DNA of 64,000 bases, taken from Streptomyces albidoflavus. Its GTDB lineage: Bacteria; Actinomycetota; Actinomycetes; Streptomycetales; Streptomycetaceae. The position numbers were made by a program, and so were the translations under genes. The stretch lies in contig NZ_JOII01000003.1 in the NCBI RefSeq assembly GCF_000719955.1, forward strand, positions 248,001 through 312,000, in the 5' to 3' direction. Below, piece after piece: positions 8,999 to 16,722 of the stretch. The notes under the pieces were generated by a model, which was given only the letters and a program-made list of their open reading frames with translations, ran no database searches and was not told where the DNA came from. Positions within the stretch are counted from its first letter, which is position 1. Each line of letters begins with the position of its first letter.

Positions 8999-9523
8999 AT
9001 GACCAGCACCGCAGCCCCGCCCACCGCCCGCTGCCACACCGTCCTCGACAGCCCCTGCGGCCCGCTCACCCTGGTCGCCACCGGCGGTGTCCTCAGCGGC
9101 CTCTACATGGAGGGCCAGCGGCACCGGCCCGCCCAGGAGACATTCGGCCCCCGCGACGACCGCCCGTTCGGCGAGGCCGCCGGCCAGCTCGCCGCCTACT
9201 TCGGCTCCACCCGCACCACCTTCGACCTCGAACTCCGTCTGGACGGCACCCCGTTCCAGCGCTCCGTGTGGAAGCGGCTGCGCGCGATCCCGTACGGCGA
9301 GACCCGCACTTACGGGCAGCTCGCCGAGGACCTGGGCAGCCCCGGTGCCTCCCGCGCCGTCGGCCTCGCCAACGGCCGCAACCCGGTCGGCATCATCGTC
9401 CCCTGCCACCGTGTCGTCGGCGCGAGCGGCTCCCTGACGGGGTACGGCGGCGGCATCGACCGCAAGCGCGCCCTCCTCGCCCACGAGCGAGGGGAGGGGT
9501 ACACCACCGCCGCCCTGTTCTGA
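8999..9523 (+). CDS. ogt: Methylated-DNA--[protein]-cysteine S-methyltransferase
   Basis: 174 residues. This is a suicide enzyme that removes the methyl group from O6-methylguanine (and O4-methylthymine) onto its own cysteine. The active site PCHRV is at 135-139 with acceptor Cys136, preceded by the helix-turn-helix segment TYGQLAEDLGSPGASRAVGLA. The length is normal for Ogt. It lies 29 nt after the Ada-AlkA fusion on the same strand, so both repair proteins are probably made together after alkylation damage. It converges with the GntR gene, with only 7 nt between stop codons. Confidence 0.95.
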   Translation: MTSTAAPPTARCHTVLDSPCGPLTLVATGGVLSGLYMEGQRHRPAQETFGPRDDRPFGEAAGQLAAYFGSTRTTFDLELRLDGTPFQRSVWKRLRAIPYGETRTYGQLAEDLGSPGASRAVGLANGRNPVGIIVPCHRVVGASGSLTGYGGGIDRKRALLAHERGEGYTTAALF

Positions 9524-9530
9524 GCCCGGC

Positions 9531-9923
9531 TCAGCCCCGCGCCTCGGGGTGGGCCGCCGCGTACGCCTGCTCGAAGAGGGCCCGGATCTCGGGCCCGCTC
9601 AGCCCGGCGGCGCGCGCCTCGGCCAGCCAGGCGTCCAGCCCCTGGCGCAGCGGCGAGCCCGGACCGCCGCCGGCCGGGGCCAGCGAGCGGGTGACGAAGG
9701 TGCCGGCGCCCTGCCGCACCTCCGCCAGGCCCGCGCTCTCCAGGGCGCGGTACGCCTTCAGGGTGGTGTTCGGGTTGACCTTGGTGGACGAGGCCACCTG
9801 GGCCGCCGTCGGCAGCTGGTCCCCCTCGCGCAGGGCGCCCATCCGCAGGGCCTGCTCGACCTGGTGGACGATCTGGAGATAGGTGGCGACCCCGCTGCGC
9901 CGGTCGATCCGGAACACGACCAT
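9531..9923 (-). CDS. GntR-family (YtrA-like) regulator of the adjacent ABC transporter
   Basis: 130 residues: an N-terminal winged helix-turn-helix of GntR type (TYLQIVHQVEQALRMGALR, then QLPTAAQVASSTKVNPNT and a GTFV wing) and a short C-terminal dimerisation tail of about 50 residues. That short form is the YtrA subfamily, which typically represses linked ABC transporter operons. It is the last gene of the set, 55 nt after the permease stop. ATG 9923 is preferred because GGGAGGTGAGG sits just upstream; a GTG at 9932 would fall inside that ribosome site. Its likely operator is the dyad at 11936-11955. Confidence 0.85.
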   Translation of the reverse strand: MVVFRIDRRSGVATYLQIVHQVEQALRMGALREGDQLPTAAQVASSTKVNPNTTLKAYRALESAGLAEVRQGAGTFVTRSLAPAGGGPGSPLRQGLDAWLAEARAAGLSGPEIRALFEQAYAAAHPEARG

Positions 9924-9978
9924 CGCCCTCACCTCCCGCTCGGCTGCCGCAACTCTACGGAGTCCCGCCGTGCCCCGC

Positions 9979-10950
9979 TCACAGCGGCCGCCTGCCGACT
10001 CTCACCACGACGAAGGCGGTCAGCAGCACGGTCCCGGCGAGCAGGATTCCCGCGCCGGTCCACTGCATGGCGGGCATCTGGTCGTAACCGAGGTACTCGA
10101 TCACGTCGTTGACGATCCCCTTCTCCCGCAGGCACGCCTCGGAGGCGGCCTCCGTCTGCTCGGCGCAGGAGCCCCAGCCGTAGAGCCGTCCGTCGGCGCT
10201 GCCCACCCAGCGGTCCAGTTCGTGCGCCTCGGAGAGGCGGGCCGGCAGCTCCGTGTCGAGCGGGTAGGTGAACATCCGGGAGGGGGCCAGATGTGTGCGG
10301 ACGCGGTCCCAGGCCATCTCGACGACGAGAGCCAGGACGAAGGTGGCGGTCATCGCCACGAACACCCGGCGCGTCAGCAGCCCGACGGTGACGCCGACGG
10401 CGGTGAGGAAGAGGGCGAACGCCGGCAGCATCGGGCCGGTGTTGTCGAAGACGGCTCCCTCGCTCCACTCGTGGGGCATCAGCGACCGGTGCGGTTCCCA
10501 GTACCAGGTGTGGAGCAGCCCGAGCGGGACGGCCGCCAGCAGCGCCAGCGAGTAGCACCAGGTCAGCTTGGCCAGCAGCCACTGCCGCCGGGTGACCGAC
10601 TGGGTGGTGACCAGCTGGGCGGTGCCCTGTTCCTGGTCCCCGGAGATCAGGGGCGCGCCGACGAAGACCGCCAGTGCCACCGGCAGGGCGCTGAGCCCGA
10701 GCAGCAGGTACCCGTGGACGCTGCCGCCGACCACGGGCTGCGGCACCTCTTTCGCGGGCCACCCGGCCCGGTCCAGGAGACCCACCAGCGCGAAACGCTG
10801 CTGCACGAGGAGGGCGCAGCCGACGGCGACCGCCGCGAGCACGCCGAGTGCGGTCGCCCGGTGCTGGCGGGCGACGAGCCAGGGCAGGCCGCGCAGCAGC
10901 CCGGTCCGGGAGACGGTCGCCGCGGGGGCGGCGGGGACGGTGGCGGTCAC
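9979..10950 (-). CDS. ABC transporter permease (ABC-2-like)
   Basis: 323 residues with about six hydrophobic segments: one near 33-55, then a group including GYLLLGLSALPVALAVFVGA, a long extracytoplasmic stretch with two Cys (GSCAEQTEAASEACLR) before the last helix, and a C-terminal membrane anchor. Residues such as ISGDQEQGTAQLVTTQSVTRRQWLLAK are typical of ABC-2 type exporters. The GTG start overlaps the ATPase stop by 4 nt (GTGA), so the two are translationally coupled. The exported substrate is unknown; YtrA-controlled exporters often respond to cell-envelope antibiotics. Confidence 0.8.
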   Translation of the reverse strand: MTATVPAAPAATVSRTGLLRGLPWLVARQHRATALGVLAAVAVGCALLVQQRFALVGLLDRAGWPAKEVPQPVVGGSVHGYLLLGLSALPVALAVFVGAPLISGDQEQGTAQLVTTQSVTRRQWLLAKLTWCYSLALLAAVPLGLLHTWYWEPHRSLMPHEWSEGAVFDNTGPMLPAFALFLTAVGVTVGLLTRRVFVAMTATFVLALVVEMAWDRVRTHLAPSRMFTYPLDTELPARLSEAHELDRWVGSADGRLYGWGSCAEQTEAASEACLREKGIVNDVIEYLGYDQMPAMQWTGAGILLAGTVLLTAFVVVRVGRRPL

Positions 10951-11885
10951 GGCGTGGTGATCCCTTCGGCGGTGCGGGCGTCCGGCACGTACAGGGCGGG
11001 CGCGTCGGGGGAGCGGAGGTGGGCCAGCAGCACTTCCTCCAGGCTGGGCCGGTCCACCGACCAGGCGTCGGGGAGCGGACCCGAGGCGCGGATCAGCGCC
11101 TGGAACTGGCGGCCCTCGGTCCGCACCTCCACCACGGTGTGCGCGGCCAGCTCCGGCGGCGGCGTCCCGTCCGGCGCGAGACCGGTCACCAGCGTGTGCG
11201 CGGGGAGCAGTTCGTCGGCGCTCCCGGCCAGCCGCACCCGCCCGCCGGAGAGGACCAGCAGGAAGTCGCACATGTCCTCGACCTCGGTGAGCTGGTGCGA
11301 GGACATCAGCACCGTCGTGCCGCGCTCCACCGCCTCCGCCATCAGCAGGGTGCCCATCTCGTCCCGCGCGAGCGGGTCGAGGTCCGCCATCGGCTCGTCG
11401 AGCAGCAGCAGGTCGGGGCGCTTGCCGAAGGCGAGGGCGAAGCCGACCCGGGTGCGCTGGCCGCCGGAGAGCGTGCCCACCCGGGCGTCCAGCGGCACGC
11501 CGCCGGAGCGGACGATGCGCTCGGCCGCCGCCATGTCCCACCCCGGGTTCAGCTCGCCGCCCATCCGCAGCGTCTCCGCCACCGTGAACCGCTTGAAGAG
11601 CGGCTTGTCCTGCCCCAGGAAGGCGAACCTCGGCATGACCGCCGGGTCGTCCACCGGGGTGCCGAAGAGCCGCAGTTCGCCCTCGGTCGGCTGGAGCTGG
11701 CGGGACATCAGCCCGAGCAGCGTGCTCTTGCCGGCGCCGTTGGGCCCGACCAGTCCGCAGATCCGCCCCGCCGGAAGCCGGAAGGAGCACTCCCGCAGGG
11801 CCCAGCCGCGCCGGTAGCGCTTGCCGATCCCGTCCGCCCGGACCGCCCACTCCCCGGCACCCGGGGTGCCGGTCGCTGTGCTCAT
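10947..11885 (-). CDS. ABC transporter ATP-binding protein
   Basis: 312 residues. Walker A GPNGAGKS is at 47-54, the signature LSGGQ at 139-143 and Walker B LLLLDEP at 159-165, with MSSHQL as the switch His region. The C-terminal 80 residues after the core form an extra domain common in exporter ATPases. It is the first gene of a three-gene set (ATPase, permease, GntR). The likely operator dyad ends 51 nt upstream of the ATG, in a notably A/T-rich island. Confidence 0.93.
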   Translation of the reverse strand: MSTATGTPGAGEWAVRADGIGKRYRRGWALRECSFRLPAGRICGLVGPNGAGKSTLLGLMSRQLQPTEGELRLFGTPVDDPAVMPRFAFLGQDKPLFKRFTVAETLRMGGELNPGWDMAAAERIVRSGGVPLDARVGTLSGGQRTRVGFALAFGKRPDLLLLDEPMADLDPLARDEMGTLLMAEAVERGTTVLMSSHQLTEVEDMCDFLLVLSGGRVRLAGSADELLPAHTLVTGLAPDGTPPPELAAHTVVEVRTEGRQFQALIRASGPLPDAWSVDRPSLEEVLLAHLRSPDAPALYVPDARTAEGITTP

Positions 11886-11935
11886 CTCTCTGTTCCCCGC
11901 CCTCGATGGTGGTTCGCCGACTGTCGATCAATCAG

Positions 11936-11955
11936 TCATTCAATTAATGGAATGA
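11936..11955. promoter_or_regulatory. Dyad operator candidate for the GntR/ABC operon
   Basis: TCATTCAATTAATGGAATGA: 18 of 20 bases are in perfect dyad symmetry (one mismatched pair), and the site is A/T-rich within GC-rich DNA. It lies 51 bp before the ATPase start codon, in the gap between this operon and the end of the MmyB-type regulator gene. The position and dyad form suit autorepression by the YtrA-like GntR protein encoded at the end of the operon. Confidence 0.55.
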
Positions 11956-12037
11956 TGGACTTGGGGTGAGGGTGTGTCAAGGAGAGGCAGGGCGGGTCGG
12001 CGAGCAGGAAGGGCAGGAAGGGGAGGGGCGCGGAGGG

Positions 12038-12889
12038 TCAGTCCGCCGACCCGGCCCGCAGGCGCTGGGTGCCGATCGCGGCGAGCAGGGCAAGTTTGCT
12101 GTCGGACGGACTGCCGGGCTCCGCCGAGTACGTGACGATGCGCAGGTCGCCCCGGTGGGTGCGGAGGATGTCGCAGTCGAGTTCGAGCAGCCCCACCTCG
12201 GAGTGGGTGATCCGCTTGACGGTCGGGCCGTGCTCGGCGACCTCGGGCCGCCGCCACAGCGCGCGGAACGGCTCGCTGCGCGCGCTCAGCCGCTCCACGA
12301 GCCGGTGCAGCCTCGGGTCGTCGGGGTAACGCCCCGCGCTGCGGCGCAGGTCGGCGACGAACGAGGCGTCGAGCGCCTCCGGGGAGCCGGGGCCGTGGAT
12401 GTGGCAGTCCGAGTCGCTGGTGAAGTGGAGCCACAGCAGATTGCGGTCGGCCTCCCGCAGGGCCGAGAAGTCGCCCATCAGCGCGGCCCACAGCGGGTTC
12501 CACAGCAGCAGGTCCCACATGGCGTCGAAGACGGCCACGGGCCGCTCCCCGGTGCGCTCCACCAGCCGCCGCACGCTCGCCGGGACCAGACGGCTGATCC
12601 GGCCGCCCTCCATCGCGTGCCCGGCCAGGCGGAACAGGTGCTCCTGCTCGGTGTCGGAGAGCCGGAGCGCCCGAGCGAGCGCCGCGCACACCTGGGCGGA
12701 CGGCGCCGCCGCCCGCCCCTGCTCCAGCCGTACGACGTAGTCCACCGAGACGCCGGCCAGCACCGCCACCTCCTCGCGGCGCAGCCCGGCGGTGCGCCGG
12801 GCGGTGTGCGCGGTCAGGCCCGCCTCGGCCGGCGCCAGCCGCTCGCGCCAGGCCCGCAGCAGGGCGGCCAGCTCACCGGAGGCATCCAT
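12038..12889 (-). CDS. XRE/MmyB-type transcriptional regulator
   Basis: 283 residues. The N-terminal 65 residues are an XRE-type helix-turn-helix (RTAGLRREEVAVLAGVSVDY, VRLEQGR). Residues 95-270 match the MmyB-like PAS-related ligand-binding region (FDAMWDLLLWNPLWAALMGD, LLWLHFTSD), which in known members binds fatty-acid-like ligands. Proteins of this kind usually repress a divergently encoded SDR or reductase, which is exactly the arrangement here: the SDR starts 103 bp away on the other strand. The ATG at 12889 has GGAGGA immediately before it, so spacing is tight; no better in-frame start is seen. Confidence 0.88.
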   Translation of the reverse strand: MDASGELAALLRAWRERLAPAEAGLTAHTARRTAGLRREEVAVLAGVSVDYVVRLEQGRAAAPSAQVCAALARALRLSDTEQEHLFRLAGHAMEGGRISRLVPASVRRLVERTGERPVAVFDAMWDLLLWNPLWAALMGDFSALREADRNLLWLHFTSDSDCHIHGPGSPEALDASFVADLRRSAGRYPDDPRLHRLVERLSARSEPFRALWRRPEVAEHGPTVKRITHSEVGLLELDCDILRTHRGDLRIVTYSAEPGSPSDSKLALLAAIGTQRLRAGSAD

Positions 12890-12991
12890 TCCTCCATGGT
12901 CGCAGCCCGCTCGGGGAAACTGCCTGGTACTGCCGGTACCGGGAAAAGACCTCTCTGGCCCCCGCCCACGGACCGGCGCAGACTCGCCGCC

Positions 12992-13687
12992 ATGACCATC
13001 ACCCTGATCACCGGGGCCAACAAGGGCCTCGGCTTCGAGACCGCACGCCGCCTGACCGCCGCCGGGCACACCGTGTACGCGGCCGCCCGCACCCCGGAGA
13101 AGGCCGGGCGCGCCGCCCGCGAGCTGGGCGCCCGCCCGCTGGTCCTGGACGTCACCGACGAGGCGTCGGTCGCCGCGGCCGCGGCCCGCGTCGAGGAGCA
13201 GGGCGGACTCGACGTCCTGGTCAACAACGCGGGAATCAGCGGCCGCCCCAGGCCCGCCGGCGCCTTCACCGCCGCCGACGTCACCACCGTGCTCGACACC
13301 AACGTGGTCGGCGTCGTCCGCGTCCTGCACGCCTTCCTGCCGCTCCTGGAGCGCAGCGCCTCGGGCGTCGTGGTCAACGTCGGCAGCGGACTCGGCTCCT
13401 TCGGCCGCGTTCACGACCCGGAGCGCCCCGAGTTCCGGCTCCCGGGCGTCATGGCGTACGCGGCCTCCAAGTCGGCGGTGTCGATGCTCACCGTCCACTA
13501 CGCCCAGGCCTACCCCGGACTGCGCGTCAACGTCGTCGACCCCGGGCCCACCGCCACCGACCTCAACGGCCACCGCGGCTCCCAGACCGTCGAGGAGGGC
13601 GCCGAGGCCATCGTCCGCGCCGCCCTGCTGAGCACCGAGGGCCCCACCGGCACCTTCTCCGACGCCGCCGGCGTCAGCCCCTGGTGA
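12992..13687 (+). CDS. SDR-family NAD(P)-dependent oxidoreductase
   Basis: 231 residues, a classical short-chain dehydrogenase. The cofactor motif GANKGLG is at 8-14, NNAG at 78-81, and the catalytic YxxxK (Tyr156, Lys160) follows a Ser-containing strand GSGLGS. The GxNKGLG variant resembles carbonyl-reductase-like SDRs. It is divergent from the MmyB-type regulator, which probably controls it, and 34 nt ahead of the NmrA-like gene on the same strand. The substrate is not known. Confidence 0.9.
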   Translation: MTITLITGANKGLGFETARRLTAAGHTVYAAARTPEKAGRAARELGARPLVLDVTDEASVAAAAARVEEQGGLDVLVNNAGISGRPRPAGAFTAADVTTVLDTNVVGVVRVLHAFLPLLERSASGVVVNVGSGLGSFGRVHDPERPEFRLPGVMAYAASKSAVSMLTVHYAQAYPGLRVNVVDPGPTATDLNGHRGSQTVEEGAEAIVRAALLSTEGPTGTFSDAAGVSPW

Positions 13688-13721
13688 CCCGCCCCCTCCC
13701 TCCCAGGAAAAGAGCCTGAGC

Positions 13722-14582
13722 ATGATCGTCGTCACCGGTGCCACCGGCCCCTACGGCCGCCAGGTCGTCGAACACCTCCTGGACCTCGGCGTACCGGCCG
13801 CCGGGATCGCCGCCGCCGTCCGCACCCCGGCCCGGGCGGTGGGCCTCGCCGCCCGCGGCGTCGCACTCCGCACCGCCGACTACGACCGGCCCGGGACCCT
13901 GCGCACCGCCCTCGCCGGGGCCGCCAAGGTCCTGCTGGTCTCCTCGACCGGGCCCGACGAGGTGCGCGTCGCCCAGCACCGCGCGGTGATCGACGCGGCC
14001 GGCGAGGCCGGGGTGGACCTGCTCGCCTACACCTCGGTCACCGGAGCCCCGGCCAACCCGATGGGCCTGGCCCGCGTCCACCGCGCCACCGAGGCCGCCC
14101 TCACCGCCTCCGGGCTGCCCGTCGCCCTGCTCCGCAACGGCTGGTACACCGAGAACCACACCGGCACCCTGCGCGACGCGGTCGCCCGGGGCGTCCTGGC
14201 CGGCAGCGCGGGCACCGGCCGCATCGCCTTCGCGAGCCGCGCCGAGCTGGCCGAGGCCGCCGCCCGCGTCCTCACCCTCGGCGGCCAGGCCGGCAGGGTG
14301 TACGACCTGACCGGCGACACCGCCCGGACCCTGGCCGAGGTGGCCGCCGAGGCGGCCGCGCAGACGGGCACCCCGGTGGCTTACCAGGACCTGCCGCCCG
14401 AGGCGTACCGCCGGCTCCTCACCCGGGCCGGCCTGCCCGCCCCCGCCGTCGAGCTGATCGTCGACTCCGACCGCTGCATCGCCCAGGGCGCCCTGGAACA
14501 CCCCACCGGCGACCTCCGCGCCCTGCTCGGCCGCCCCACCGAGACCCTGGCGGCCGCCGTCACCCGCGCGCTCGAGGAGTGA
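13722..14582 (+). CDS. NmrA-like NAD(P)-binding protein (QOR2/YtfG type)
   Basis: 286 residues. It has an atypical-SDR fold with GATGPYG at 6-12. The active-site Tyr/Lys pair of classical SDRs is not in its usual place, and NGWYTEN near 141-147 matches NAD(P)H:quinone oxidoreductase type 2 (YtfG) and NmrA-like proteins. Likely an NADPH-dependent quinone reductase, or a redox sensor. It follows the SDR by 34 nt with AGGAAAAGAG upstream, so both probably belong to the regulon of the MmyB-type regulator. Confidence 0.85.
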   Translation: MIVVTGATGPYGRQVVEHLLDLGVPAAGIAAAVRTPARAVGLAARGVALRTADYDRPGTLRTALAGAAKVLLVSSTGPDEVRVAQHRAVIDAAGEAGVDLLAYTSVTGAPANPMGLARVHRATEAALTASGLPVALLRNGWYTENHTGTLRDAVARGVLAGSAGTGRIAFASRAELAEAAARVLTLGGQAGRVYDLTGDTARTLAEVAAEAAAQTGTPVAYQDLPPEAYRRLLTRAGLPAPAVELIVDSDRCIAQGALEHPTGDLRALLGRPTETLAAAVTRALEE

Positions 14583-14584
14583 CC

Positions 14585-14611
14585 GGCTGCGGGGCCGTCA
14601 GCCCCGCAGCC
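14585..14611. terminator. Bidirectional hairpin between convergent genes
   Basis: GGCTGCGGGGC (14585-14595) pairs with GCCCCGCAGCC (14601-14611) around a CGTCA loop. It sits at the junction of the NmrA-like gene and the SIR2 gene and overlaps the last codons of the latter. Confidence 0.55.
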
Positions 14612-15347
14612 CCCGCAGCAGCTCCGGCAGCGCCGTGCCGATCGGCTCCCTGACCACCTCGTCGGCGAGCGCGTCGTACGGGGTGGGCTCGGCGTTGACC
14701 ACGATCAGCCGCGCCCCGTGCTCCGCCGCCAGCCCGGCCAGCGAGGCGGCGGGCTGCACCTGGAGCGTGGAGCCGACCGCCACGAAGACGTCGCACGCCC
14801 GGGCGATCTCCATCGCCTGGCCCAGCACCCGGGGGTCCAGCGCCTCGCCGAACATCACGGTCGCCGCCTTCAGCACGCCCCCGCAGACGCGGCACGGCGG
14901 ATCGGCCTCGCCGGCCGCCACCCGCTCCAGCTCCTCGGCCATCGAGCCGCGCACCCCGCACACCGTGCACACCACCTCGCGGGCCGTGCCGTGCAGCTCC
15001 AGCACCTTCCGGTCGGGCAGCCCGGCGCGCTGGTGCAGCCCGTCGACGTTCTGCGTCAGCACCCGCACCGGGGTTCCGGACCGCTCCAGCTCGGCCACCG
15101 CGCGGTGCGCGGCGTTCGGCTCGGCCCGCAGCGCCGGGCTGGTCCGCCGCATCTGCCAGGACCGCCTGCGCACCTCAGGGTCGGACATGTACGCGTCGTA
15201 CGTGACCAGCCGTTCCGCCTCCGGGTCCCGGCGCCACAGGCCGTTCGGTCCCCGGTAGTCGGGGATGCCGGAGTCGGTCGAGATGCCCGCGCCGCTCAGC
15301 AGAGCGACCAGCGGGCGGGAGCCGGGGGAGGAGTCGGTGGCGGACAT
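14598..15347 (-). CDS. NAD-dependent protein deacylase, SIR2 family
   Basis: 249-residue sirtuin. GAGIS at 19-23 and TQNVDGLH at 98-105 bind NAD, His119 (LELHG) is the catalytic base, and Cys127, Cys130, Cys152 and Cys155 form the zinc site. It removes acyl groups from protein lysines, giving nicotinamide and O-acyl-ADP-ribose. The Tyr/Arg pair of the succinyl-specific class III group (Ala-x-x-x-x-Tyr-x-x-Arg) is not present in the GIPDYRGPNG-LWRRDPEAERL segment, so plain deacetylation is more likely than desuccinylation. No clear ribosome site precedes the ATG. Confidence 0.93.
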   Translation of the reverse strand: MSATDSSPGSRPLVALLSGAGISTDSGIPDYRGPNGLWRRDPEAERLVTYDAYMSDPEVRRRSWQMRRTSPALRAEPNAAHRAVAELERSGTPVRVLTQNVDGLHQRAGLPDRKVLELHGTAREVVCTVCGVRGSMAEELERVAAGEADPPCRVCGGVLKAATVMFGEALDPRVLGQAMEIARACDVFVAVGSTLQVQPAASLAGLAAEHGARLIVVNAEPTPYDALADEVVREPIGTALPELLRGLRG

Positions 15348-15423
15348 ACCGGGAGGGTAGGTCCTGGCCGCCCTCCCGCGCCCGGGATTGTTCCGCCCGG
15401 GGCTGCCCGCTGATCATGGTCGG

Positions 15424-15636
15424 GTGGCAGGTCGCCATGAACTGTCCGATGCCGAGTGCGATCTGCTGCGGCCTCTGCTGCCGATCTCCTCGACGGGCCC
15501 TCCCCGGTCGGACGCTTTCGAGCAGATGCTGCAGGCTGTGCAGGCCAAGGCGGACGCGGCCGGCCTCCCCATGTGGGTGTGGTCCTCGACGCCGGTCTCT
15601 AACCGACCAGGCGTCGGCGCCAGTCCAGGGGAGTGA
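15424..15636 (+). pseudogene. Truncated IS5-like transposase remnant
   Basis: From the GTG at 15424 the frame reads VAGRHELSDAECDLLRPLLP, the usual N-terminus of IS5-family (DUF4096) transposases. After about ten residues it jumps to FEQMLQAVQAKADAAGLPM and WSSTP, which normally lie about 50-60 residues further on, just before the first catalytic Asp. The central part is therefore deleted, and the DDE core is missing downstream because the next gene begins. The frame then runs into unrelated sequence and stops at 15636. I see no flanking inverted repeats, so the element is dead. Confidence 0.65.
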
Positions 15637-16516
15637 CGGTGATGGCCCGGCCGGGGTCACCATCCCAGTCGGCGGCGAGACCGACCGCCTCTAGTGCAGC
15701 CATGACCTCGTGGCCGATGACTGCAGGGGGCTCGGACGAGTCGTCGAAGCTGCCGTAGAGGAGCATCAGTCCGTGGCCGGCAGCGGCGAACTCCGTGCAC
15801 TGGGTGTGAAAGTAGACGAAGCCGCGGGCGTCTGGCCCGCCTTCGCCGCCGATCTCGGACCGGCCGCAGTTACGGCAACAGGTGAAGTTCTCGCGGGCCG
15901 TGACACCGGCCTCCTGCAAGGCGGTGAACGCGCGGGTGAGCCGCTCAGGGTCGGTCTCCCCCTGCCACTCGGCCTGCTCCGCGACCCGCTCCAGCCACAG
16001 CCGGTCGGCCAGCGCCTGGGCCTGCTCGCGCGAGACGGGCCTGCGGTCCTTGGTGACCAGGTACTCCTCGGCAAGCTCGGCCAGTCCGGCGCGGGAGGCG
16101 TAACCGCCGGCCAGCACCTCGCGGACGCGCTTCTCCAGCTCCGCGCACTCGCCCTCGGCGAGTGCGAGCGGCGGCACCTCACGGGCGGGACCCATGTCCA
16201 GCAGCGACCACGCCAGACCGTCGTCCCACCCGACCTCCTGGCGGGCCCAACCGGTCATCGCGGCGATCACGACCTCGGGTTCGTCGGCCATCGCCTGGAA
16301 GTGCCGGTCGGCGGCACCATCGCGGTACTCCAGCGTGTAGTCGCCACCGGCCTTGTGCCAGACCTGGGCGAAGACGTCAGGCAGGTCGGGTATCCGCTGG
16401 ACCGACAGGAACAGGTCACCGGCACCACCGATTCGCCGGACCAGTCCAGCCAGCTCCTCGGCGGACACACGCACGTGCCGCTCCCAGTTCTCCGTATTCA
16501 CCACGATCTCGAGCAT
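15599..16516 (-). CDS. DUF6891 domain protein
   Basis: 305 residues, function unknown. The C-terminal part has the features I associate with DUF6891 of Streptomyces: GFVYFHTQCTEFAAAGHGL at 232-250 and LLYGSFD at 252-258, preceded by CCRNCGRSEIG (213-223), whose Cys213/214/217 with Cys240 could bind a metal. The middle (150-210) is acidic and helical. The ATG at 16516 is preferred; longer in-frame options are low complexity. Its last codons overlap the end of the transposase remnant on the other strand. Confidence 0.65.
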   Translation of the reverse strand: MLEIVVNTENWERHVRVSAEELAGLVRRIGGAGDLFLSVQRIPDLPDVFAQVWHKAGGDYTLEYRDGAADRHFQAMADEPEVVIAAMTGWARQEVGWDDGLAWSLLDMGPAREVPPLALAEGECAELEKRVREVLAGGYASRAGLAELAEEYLVTKDRRPVSREQAQALADRLWLERVAEQAEWQGETDPERLTRAFTALQEAGVTARENFTCCRNCGRSEIGGEGGPDARGFVYFHTQCTEFAAAGHGLMLLYGSFDDSSEPPAVIGHEVMAALEAVGLAADWDGDPGRAITVTPLDWRRRLVG

Positions 16517-16639
16517 GCGCAGACTCTGACACACCCCTCTGACGGCAGACTGCCTCTGCCCGCGGCCCCCCCCCGGGGCCCGCGACACGACTGCCGCTGC
16601 GACAGCTCGATCAGACCCTGCTGCTCGTGGTCGACGGCC

Positions 16640-16664
16640 GGGCTTCGACGACAGCCCCTGGGGC
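16640..16664 (+). promoter_or_regulatory. Inverted repeat in the ABC-F leader
   Basis: GACAGCCCCTGGGGCTGTC lies within 16640-16664, about 70 nt before the ABC-F start, and is flanked by GGGC/GCCC that could lengthen the stem. Many ABC-F resistance genes have attenuator hairpins in the leader; whether this is one, or an operator, cannot be decided by eye. Confidence 0.3.
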
Positions 16665-16722
16665 TGTCCGGCCCGCCGCAACTCGTTTGCCCCCGGGCCG
16701 TCGCTGCTGATGGGATGCCCGC

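Noticed and set aside
9979..11931. A single 650-codon frame joining the ABC permease to sequence under the ATPase gene
   Set aside because: Only the C-terminal half, from GTG 10950, is the permease. The N-terminal half is an off-frame reading of the ATPase gene; the two real genes overlap by 4 nt.
15416..15694. A Cys/Arg-rich 92-codon frame beside the transposase remnant
   Set aside because: It is the +1 reading of the remnant, and its Cys/Arg runs are typical of off-frame GC-rich DNA.
16560..16580. Run of nine C bases as a possible phase-variable tract
   Set aside because: It is intergenic, not inside a coding frame or an obvious promoter spacer, so slippage would have no clear effect.
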